Part shown: piece after piece, positions 1-4,474 of the stretch
How the letters are laid out: the number at the start of each line of letters is the position of its first letter
Numbering within the stretch: position 1 is the stretch's first letter
Assembly (NCBI GenBank): GCA_007129145.1
Contig: SKWC01000011.1
Span: 1-6,412, forward strand
DNA length: 6,412 nt
Direction: 5' to 3'
Source of the DNA: Rubritepida sp.
Lineage (GTDB): Bacteria; Pseudomonadota; Alphaproteobacteria; Acetobacterales; Acetobacteraceae
Notes under the pieces: model-generated
Databases searched by the model: none
The model's input: only the letters and a program-made list of their open reading frames with translations
What the model was told of the DNA's origin: nothing
Position numbers and translations under genes: made by a program

Positions 1-1498
1 CCTCCGTGCCGGCCACCTTGAAGTCCATGTCGCCGAGGTGGTCCTCGTCGCCCAGGATGTCGGACAGCACGGCGAAGCCGCGGTCCTCCTTGATCAGGCC
101 CATGGCGATGCCCGCCACCGGCCGTGCGATGGGGCAGCCCGCATCCATGAGCGCCAGCGAGGTGCCGCAGACGGTCGCCATGGAGGAGGAGCCGTTGCTC
201 TCGGTGATCTCGCTCACCACGCGCATCGTGTAGGGGAATTTTTCCTTCTCGGGCAGCATCGGGTGGATGGCACGCCAGGCGAGCTTGCCATGGCCGATCT
301 CGCGCCGCCCGGGGCTGCCCATGCGCCCCGCCTCGCCCACCGAATAGGGTGGGAAGTTGTAGTGCAGCATGAAGTTCTCGCGGTATTCGCCCGCCAGCGC
401 GTCGATGATCTGCTCATCCTGGCCGGTGCCCAGCGTGGCGACGCACAGCGCCTGGGTCTCGCCGCGCGTGAACAGTGCGCTGCCATGGGCGCGCGGCAGC
501 ACGCCCACCTCCGCCAGGATGGGGCGCACGGTGCGGGTGTCGCGCCCGTCGATGCGCAGGCCGGTGTCGAGGATGGCGTTGCGGACCACGTCGGCTTCCA
601 GCGCCTTCATCAGGCCCTTGGCGGCGGCGACGTCGGCGCCCTCGGCCTCCAGAGCGGCGGCAACGGCCTTCTTCGCCTCGCCGACGGCCTTCTGGCGCGC
701 CATCTTGTCGGTGATCTTGTAGGCCTCGGCCATCTGCGCGGTGCCGAGTTCCGCGATGCGCGCCTTCAGCGCCGCCTCGGCCTCGGAGGGCTCGGGCAGC
801 GGCCAGGGTTCCTTCGCCGCGACCTCGGCCAGTGCGATGATGCCCTGGATGACCGGCTGGTAGCCCTGGTGCCCGAATTCGAGAGCGGCGAGCATCTGCG
901 CCTCGGTCAGCTCATGCGCCTCGCTCTCGACCATCAGCACGCCCTCGGCCGTGCCGGCGATGACGAGGTCGAGGGTGGAGAGCTTGCGCTGCGCCGCGGT
1001 GGGGTTCAGCACGGGCTGGCCGTCGATCAGCCCCACGCGCGACGCGGCGATGGGCCCGAAGAAGGGAATGCCCGACAGGGTCAGCGCGGCCGAGCAGCCC
1101 ACCATCGCCACGATGTCGGGATCATTTTCCATGTCGTGGCTGAGGACGGTCGCGATGACCTGGACCTCGTTGCGGAAGCCCTCGGGGAAGAGCGGGCGGA
1201 TCGGGCGGTCGATCAGGCGCGAGATCAGCGTCTCGCTCTCGGAAGGCCGCCCCTCGCGCTTGAAGAAGCCGCCCGGGATCTTGCCGGCCGCGAAGGCCTT
1301 CTCCTGGTAGTTCACGGTCAGCGGGAAGAAGTCCTGGCCCGGCTTCGCGCTGCGCACGCCCACGGCGGTGCACAGCACGATGGTGTCACCCAGCCGCGCG
1401 AGCACTGCGCCGTCGGCCTGGCGGGCGATCTTGCCCGTCTCGAGGGTGAGGACCTGGCCGCCCCAGGGAATGTCCTTGCGGAAGTAGTTGTCGAACAT
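1..1498 (-). CDS. pnp: Polyribonucleotide nucleotidyltransferase (PNPase), 3'-truncated by window edge
   Basis: PNPase degrades RNA 3' to 5' using phosphate, releasing nucleoside diphosphates, and can add 3' tails; it is a trimer and often a degradosome component. The first 499 residues are visible. The first RNase PH-like domain includes GGFFKREGRPSESE and SRLIDRPIRPLFPEGF. The all-alpha linker domain follows, then the second, catalytic RNase PH domain with RIDGRDTRTVRPI, HGSALFTRGETQAL and NFPPYSVGEAG. The fragment ends in GDEDHLGDMDFKVAGTE. Asp486, Asp492 and Lys494 fall at the same numbers as the catalytic residues I recall for E. coli PNPase, so there are no net insertions. The KH and S1 RNA-binding domains are outside the window. 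ATG 1498 is chosen because it gives MFDNYFRKDIPWGG and has AGGAC (1504-1508) upstream. A 319-base leader precedes it. Confidence 0.98.
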   Translation of the reverse strand, partial: MFDNYFRKDIPWGGQVLTLETGKIARQADGAVLARLGDTIVLCTAVGVRSAKPGQDFFPLTVNYQEKAFAAGKIPGGFFKREGRPSESETLISRLIDRPIRPLFPEGFRNEVQVIATVLSHDMENDPDIVAMVGCSAALTLSGIPFFGPIAASRVGLIDGQPVLNPTAAQRKLSTLDLVIAGTAEGVLMVESEAHELTEAQMLAALEFGHQGYQPVIQGIIALAEVAAKEPWPLPEPSEAEAALKARIAELGTAQMAEAYKITDKMARQKAVGEAKKAVAAALEAEGADVAAAKGLMKALEADVVRNAILDTGLRIDGRDTRTVRPILAEVGVLPRAHGSALFTRGETQALCVATLGTGQDEQIIDALAGEYRENFMLHYNFPPYSVGEAGRMGSPGRREIGHGKLAWRAIHPMLPEKEKFPYTMRVVSEITESNGSSSMATVCGTSLALMDAGCPIARPVAGIAMGLIKEDRGFAVLSDILGDEDHLGDMDFKVAGTE

Positions 1499-1503
1499 GC
1501 GTC

Positions 1504-1552
1504 GTCCTGTCTGGCCCCGCCCGGTGGGCAGGGGGTGGGCGGCGCGGCAGGA
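1504..1552 (-). promoter_or_regulatory. pnp ribosome-binding site with potential sequestering stem
   Basis: The Shine-Dalgarno AGGAC (1504-1508) lies 5 bases before the pnp ATG. CAGGA (1509-1505) can pair with TCCTG (1552-1548). Inside that, GCGCCGCCC (1545-1537) can pair with GGGCGGGGC (1522-1514) at 8 of 9 positions around a 14-base loop. If this forms, ribosome access to pnp would be reduced. No fold was computed; the pairing was found by reading. Confidence 0.4.
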
Positions 1553-1602
1553 GGACAGATACGCCGGAACCAGCCCGGATGGGGCTTTCGGCGACTCGGG
1601 GG

Positions 1603-1642
1603 ACATGGGGCCGGGGTGCGCGCACCCGCGGCATGGCCATGT
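1603..1642 (-). repeat. Nested inverted repeat with 14-bp palindrome
   Basis: A perfect 14-bp palindrome (GGGTGCG joined to CGCACCC, 1614-1627) lies inside a second pair of arms, ACATGG (1603-1608) and CCATGT (1637-1642). Together they could form an irregular hairpin in the leader RNA, and the palindrome alone could be a site for a dimeric DNA-binding protein. A 10-bp palindrome, CATGGCCATG, also lies at 1632-1641 and overlaps the outer arm. In DNA this rich in G and C some palindromes are expected by chance. Confidence 0.35.
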
Positions 1643-1712
1643 GGCCGGAGGCGCCGCCAAACCCGGAATCATCCAGCAGGATCGGAGGCTCTGACACCCT
1701 GCCGCGGCGCGC

Positions 1713-1718
1713 GGTCAA
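1713..1718 (-). promoter_or_regulatory. Possible -35 box of a pnp promoter
   Basis: TTGACC on the minus strand lies just downstream of the strong leader hairpin and matches five of six bases of the sigma-70 -35 consensus. No convincing -10 box follows at 16-18 bases (the sequence there is around GTCAGA). The call is tentative and rests on one box only. Confidence 0.2.
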
Positions 1719-1722
1719 AGGT

Positions 1723-1748
1723 GGGGCGCACCGGCTTCGGCGCGCCCC
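1723..1748 (-). repeat. Strong hairpin in the pnp leader
   Basis: Read on the minus strand, GGGGCGC pairs with GCGCCCC, followed by a G-U pair and an inner CCG/CGG stem closing a 4-base loop (AAGC). The result is an uninterrupted stem of 11 bp. On the plus strand the same position would be an A-C mismatch, so the structure fits RNA made in the operon direction. It is followed by CACCTTTG rather than a T-run, so it is an imperfect intrinsic terminator. An RNase III or mRNA-stability element is an equally good reading. Confidence 0.55.
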
Positions 1749-1786
1749 AACGCCTTATGCCCCGGATGCAGCCCCGGCGCCAGGGG

Positions 1787-1828
1787 AAAAACGTGCGGGC
1801 GGCGATTGCGGGGCGACTCAGCGCCGCC
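1787..1828 (-). terminator. Weak candidate Rho-independent terminator after the second membrane-protein gene
   Basis: On the minus strand the arms GGCGGCG (1828-1822, inside the last arginine codons) and CGCCGCC (1804-1798) are perfectly complementary, 7 bp of pure G/C around a 17-base loop. A run of five T (1791-1787) follows after 6 bases. The long loop and the gap between stem and T-run make it a poor match to a strong terminator, so it may only attenuate read-through into pnp. Confidence 0.3.
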
Positions 1829-2282
1829 GGCGACGGTCCGCGGGCTGCGGCAGCCCGAGATCCACGTCGCGCCCGCCGCTCTCCAGCCGGAACGCAGCGC
1901 GCGAACCGGGCAGCTTCATCCGCACGATGCCGGAGAGGTCGGGCTCGGTGACCCGTATCGCGCCCAGTTTTTCCTGCGGGACGAAGCGGCGCAGCGGGCC
2001 GAACAGCCCCGTCGTCTCGAACAGCAGGCCTTCGGGCAGACGCAGGATGCGGATGATGTAGCGGCGGCGGCGCTGGTCCATCCACAGCGCCGCCCCGATG
2101 AGTGCGAAGAGGCCGGCCATGGTGGTGGCCACGCCATCCCCGCCCATGGTGTCTTCCAACTGCATCGCGATGCCCCCGACCATGAGGCCGAGGACCGCGG
2201 CCCAGCCAAACAGGCTGAACAGGCGCAACTCCCGCCCGCGGTCCGACTCAAAGAGCAGGACCGGTGGGCGGAGGCGCTTCAT
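1818..2282 (-). CDS. Small two-helix membrane protein with cytoplasmic C-terminal domain, unknown function
   Basis: I do not recognise this 154-residue protein with certainty. It has a basic N terminus, a first membrane helix at about 21-42 and a short acidic loop (EDTMGGDG, 43-50). A second helix follows at about 51-68, then the strongly basic stop DQRRRR (69-74). By the positive-inside rule both ends are cytoplasmic. The rest (75-145) reads as short beta strands: YIIRILRLPEGLLFETTGLFG, then a segment around RRFVPQEKLGAIRV. It ends in a run of five arginines. The hydrophobic hairpin followed by a beta-rich domain is reminiscent of bacterial PH-like membrane proteins, but that is only an impression. 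The start codon overlaps the rpsO stop (ATGA), so the gene should be translated by coupling to S15. It lies between rpsO and pnp, which are often direct neighbours. Codon use is like the rest of the operon, which argues for a real gene. Confidence 0.85.
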   Translation of the reverse strand: MKRLRPPVLLFESDRGRELRLFSLFGWAAVLGLMVGGIAMQLEDTMGGDGVATTMAGLFALIGAALWMDQRRRRYIIRILRLPEGLLFETTGLFGPLRRFVPQEKLGAIRVTEPDLSGIVRMKLPGSRAAFRLESGGRDVDLGLPQPADRRRRR

Positions 2283-2548
2283 CGACGGATGCCGAGGCGC
2301 CCGATCAGCGTCTCGTAGCGGCTGCGGTCCTTGCCCTTCACATAGTCCAGCAGGCCGCGCCGCTGGCCGACCAGCACCAACAGGCCGCGCCGGCTGTGGA
2401 AGTCCTTGGCGTGGGTCTTCAGATGCTCGGTCAGGTTGACGATGCGCTCGGTCAGGATGGCGACCTGCACCTCGGGGCTGCCGGTGTCGCCGGGCTTGGT
2501 GGCGAATTCCTGGATGAGCGCGCTGCGGCGCTCGGCGGTGATCGACAT
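2279..2548 (-). CDS. rpsO: 30S ribosomal protein S15
   Basis: S15 is a primary 16S rRNA-binding protein of the 30S platform and contacts the 50S subunit. The product is 89 residues, the standard length. It carries the signature TGSPEVQVAILTERI (22-36), the rRNA-contacting segment LTEHLKTHAKDFHSRRGLL (39-57) and LVGQRRGLLDYV (59-70), and ends in IRR. ATG 2548 is chosen because it gives the family N terminus MSITAERR and has TGAGGA (2557-2562) 8 bases upstream. The same frame extends 38 codons further up but has no S15 similarity there. The TGA stop overlaps the start of the next gene as ATGA (2279-2282). In several bacteria S15 represses its own mRNA through leader structures that differ between lineages; none can be assigned here with confidence. 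Confidence 0.98.
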   Translation of the reverse strand: MSITAERRSALIQEFATKPGDTGSPEVQVAILTERIVNLTEHLKTHAKDFHSRRGLLVLVGQRRGLLDYVKGKDRSRYETLIGRLGIRR

Positions 2549-2556
2549 CGGGGTGA

Positions 2557-2562
2557 TCCTCA
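2557..2562 (-). promoter_or_regulatory. Shine-Dalgarno site of rpsO
   Basis: TGAGGA on the minus strand lies 8 bases before ATG 2548 and fixes the S15 start against the longer upstream frame. It is part of an 8-base word, GCCTGAGG, that occurs again across the truB stop codon. Confidence 0.75.
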
Positions 2563-2592
2563 GGCTTGGGGTGACGGGACGGCGCGCAGGCC

Positions 2593-3552
2593 TCAGGCCC
2601 CCGCCGCGGCGGTTTCGGCCATCAGCCTCTCGGGCTGCACCCACCCGTCCTCCAGGCGGCACAGACCCACGAACCGCTCCCCTGCCGTCACGCGCACCAG
2701 CCCCCCATCGGGGCTGGCGGTGGACGGAACCCGTCCCATGAACTCCACCAGGCTGATGGCCTGGCCGAAGCCCAGACGGGCGGCCTCTGCCTCGCTGACG
2801 GCCAGTGCCGGGATGTCGGCCAGCGCGGTCGCAAGCGGGAGCAGGAGGTCCAGCGGAGGATGCGGCGTATCGCCCGGCGCGGTGATCCTGTCCAGTGGCA
2901 CGGCATGCGCCTCGGTGAAGGGACCCACGCGCAGCCGGCGCAGCGCGGCGATGTGGCCGACCGTGCCGGTCGCCAGCGCGAGGTCCCGCGCCAGCGAGCG
3001 CATGTAGACGCCCTTGCCGGATTCGACCTCGAACTCCGCGGTGTCGGCGTCGGGCCGCGCGATCAGTTCGAAGCGGTCCACCCGGGCGGGGCGGGCCTCC
3101 AGCACCACCGCCTGGCCGCCGCGGGCGAGGTCATAGGCGCGCTCGCCCCCCACCTTGATGGCGGAATAGGCGGGGGGCACCTGCATGATGCCGCCGGTGA
3201 GCGCGGGCAGGGCGGCGCGGATGGCGTCATCCGTGGGCCGTGCCGCGCTGGTCTCGGTCACCGCGCCATCGGCGTCGTCGGTGTCGCGTGCCTCGCCGAA
3301 GCGCAGGGTGAAGCGATAGACCTTGGTGCCGTCCATCACATAGGGCACGGTCTTGGTGGCGTTGCCGAAGGCGATCGGCAGCAGGCCGGTGGCCAGCGGG
3401 TCGAGCGTGCCGCCATGCCCGGCCTTGCGCGCGTCATAGGCGCGCTTGACCTGGTTCACCACCTCGGTGCTGCCGATGGCGGAGGGCTTGTCCACGATGA
3501 GCCAGCCGGTGATGTCCCGGCCGCGGGGTTTCTTGCGATGGAAGCGGTTCAT
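2593..3552 (-). CDS. truB: tRNA pseudouridine(55) synthase
   Basis: TruB converts U55 in the T-loop of tRNAs to pseudouridine and also acts as a tRNA folding chaperone. The 319-residue protein opens with a basic segment followed by GWLIVDKPSAIGSTEVV (16-32). The catalytic motif is GGTLDPLATGLLP at 47-59, and Asp51 is the expected nucleophile (Asp48 in E. coli numbering as I recall it). Tyr79 in KVYRFT, the segment RDTDDADG (89-96), SAIKVGGERAYDLARGG (130-146) and GVYMRSLARD (181-190, Arg185) are the other family motifs. The C-terminal part (about 245-319) is the PUA-like region and is less conserved. The frame continues far upstream of ATG 3552, but those codons lie opposite rbfA in another frame and do not look like TruB. 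GGGGA at 3557-3561 lies 4 bases before the ATG, a short spacing. It is 35 bases after rbfA and 44 bases before rpsO. Confidence 0.97.
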   Translation of the reverse strand: MNRFHRKKPRGRDITGWLIVDKPSAIGSTEVVNQVKRAYDARKAGHGGTLDPLATGLLPIAFGNATKTVPYVMDGTKVYRFTLRFGEARDTDDADGAVTETSAARPTDDAIRAALPALTGGIMQVPPAYSAIKVGGERAYDLARGGQAVVLEARPARVDRFELIARPDADTAEFEVESGKGVYMRSLARDLALATGTVGHIAALRRLRVGPFTEAHAVPLDRITAPGDTPHPPLDLLLPLATALADIPALAVSEAEAARLGFGQAISLVEFMGRVPSTASPDGGLVRVTAGERFVGLCRLEDGWVQPERLMAETAAAGA

Positions 3553-3587
3553 GGATTCCCCGGCGCCGCGCGGGCGCCCGTCCTGTC

Positions 3588-4010
3588 TCAGTTGGTCTTG
3601 TCGTCCGTGCCGGGGTCGTCGTCCCCGGCGCCAAGGTCGCGCGCCACCTCGGGCCGGCGCAGCAGCCGGTCCACCTCCATGGCGTAGTCCAGCGCGGTGT
3701 CCGGCTGGAAATGCAGCTGCGGCGCGTATTTCAGCCGCACCATGCGCGCCACCTGGCTGCGAAGATAGGCCGCCGCCCGGCGCAGCGCTGCGAATTGCTC
3801 GGGCGGCACGTCGCGCCCGAGGCCGCTGACGAAGGCCGTCATGTGCTTGAGGTCCGGCGAGGCGCGCACCTCGGTGACGGTGATATGCCCGCGCGCGAGA
3901 TCGGGGTCGCGGAAATCGCCGCGCTCCAGCAGTTGGGCGAGGGCGTGTCGGACTTCCTCGGCCACCCGCAGTTGGCGCTGCGAGGGACCGGCCGGGGATG
4001 GACGGGGCAT
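3588..4010 (-). CDS. rbfA: Ribosome-binding factor A
   Basis: RbfA is a small KH-domain protein that binds the 30S subunit near the 5' end of 16S rRNA and helps its late maturation, including in the cold. The 140-residue product has the family landmarks: SQRQLRVAEEVRHALAQLL at 10-28, the strand ITVTEVRASPDLKHMTAFV at 43-61 with the conserved Ala-Ser-Pro kink, a helix at about 70-90, and LKYAPQLHF with DTALDYAMEVDRLL at 93-117. Length is slightly above the usual 120-135 because of an acidic tail (126-140, rich in Asp/Gly) that lies beyond the fold. The ATG at 4010 is chosen because GGAG (4019-4022) sits 8 bases upstream. The gene begins 5 bases after the membrane-protein gene and ends 35 bases before truB, as expected for the infB-rbfA-truB cluster. 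Confidence 0.96.
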   Translation of the reverse strand: MPRPSPAGPSQRQLRVAEEVRHALAQLLERGDFRDPDLARGHITVTEVRASPDLKHMTAFVSGLGRDVPPEQFAALRRAAAYLRSQVARMVRLKYAPQLHFQPDTALDYAMEVDRLLRRPEVARDLGAGDDDPGTDDKTN

Positions 4011-4015
4011 CGGGG

Positions 4016-4471
4016 CTACTCCAGGCCGGCGGGCGGCGCGGCGGCCATGTGGCGGCGGATGAAGCCGCGCACATCACCATCGGGCGGGCTGCAGACCTCG
4101 CCGCTTGCGTGGTGGCGCAGCTCGAAGGCGCTGTCGGCCCACATGGCGGTCAGCGCCTCCGGGTGGCTGCGCAGCAGGGTGAAGGCGCGGTCCATGCAGC
4201 GCTTGAACATCCAGGGTTGGCCCAGCCGGTAGACATACATCACGCCGGTCACGAAGAAGGCGAGGCCCAGCAGCGGGTTGATCAGCGTGAAGGGCGCGGC
4301 CAGCACGAAGGGGCCGGCCATCACGATGGCGTTGTCGCGCTTCGAATGGGTGGGCCGGCCCCAGGAGTTGAGCTCGGTCAGGTTGAAGCGGATCTCGACC
4401 TCATGGGTCTCGATCGCGTCAACCAGCCAGTCCACCTCCCGGGTGAGGTCGCGGTCGAGCAACTCCATCAC
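4016..4471 (-). CDS. Small two-helix membrane protein of unknown function between infB and rbfA
   Basis: I do not recognise this 151-residue protein. What can be seen is a charged N-terminal region (1-46), then a continuous hydrophobic stretch (about 48-82) containing prolines and a short GQPW-type exit. That stretch is long enough for two membrane helices joined by a tight turn. A soluble tail (83-151) follows, with basic residues directly after the membrane part (KRCMDR), suggesting that both ends face the cytoplasm. There is no signal peptide. The start is GTG at 4471 or the immediately following ATG at 4468, and no strong Shine-Dalgarno is visible before either. It begins 3 to 6 bases after the infB stop, so translation probably depends on ribosomes finishing infB. 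Its TAG stop lies 5 bases before rbfA and overlaps the spacer of the rbfA ribosome-binding site. Codon use resembles that of its neighbours, and membership of the operon is well supported. The function is unknown. Confidence 0.85.
   Translation of the reverse strand: MMELLDRDLTREVDWLVDAIETHEVEIRFNLTELNSWGRPTHSKRDNAIVMAGPFVLAAPFTLINPLLGLAFFVTGVMYVYRLGQPWMFKRCMDRAFTLLRSHPEALTAMWADSAFELRHHASGEVCSPPDGDVRGFIRRHMAAAPPAGLE
4019..4022 (-). promoter_or_regulatory. Shine-Dalgarno site of rbfA inside the upstream gene
   Basis: GGAG lies within the last codons of the small membrane-protein gene, just before its TAG stop, and 8 bases before the rbfA ATG. Translation of the upstream gene therefore runs over the rbfA initiation site, a typical coupled arrangement. 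Confidence 0.65.
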
Positions 4472-4474
4472 GCA

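Larger units (their letters stand above)
1499..1817 (-). promoter_or_regulatory. Non-coding, structure-rich leader between the membrane-protein gene and pnp
   Basis: This is the only gap above 300 bases. I see no credible gene in it: the open frames crossing it run into pnp in the wrong frame and resemble no known protein. On the transcribed (minus) strand it contains, in order, a weak hairpin with a T-tract, a strong 11-bp hairpin, a possible TTGACC -35 box, a 14-bp palindrome, and a stem that could pair with the pnp ribosome-binding site. In E. coli the pnp leader is a double-stranded structure cut by RNase III and then degraded by PNPase itself. A similar role here is an inference from position and structure, not from sequence identity. 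Confidence 0.5.

Noticed and set aside
1386..1718. A 110-codon minus-strand frame covering the pnp leader
   Set aside because: It runs on into pnp in the wrong frame, is rich in Pro/Arg without any domain, and would conflict with the clear PNPase start.
38..1951. A 637-codon plus-strand open frame opposite pnp and its leader
   Set aside because: Its product is a low-complexity, Ala/Gly/Arg/His-rich sequence with no recognisable domain. It lies exactly antisense to a clear PNPase; long antisense frames are expected in GC-rich genes because stop codons are rare.
2549..2662. A 38-codon N-terminal extension of S15
   Set aside because: S15 is about 89 residues across bacteria, the extension overlaps the end of truB, and a good ribosome-binding site precedes ATG 2548.
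3553..4080. A longer TruB starting near 4080 in the same frame
   Set aside because: The extra 176 codons overlap all of rbfA in another frame, resemble no TruB N terminus, and ATG 3552 gives the normal family length.
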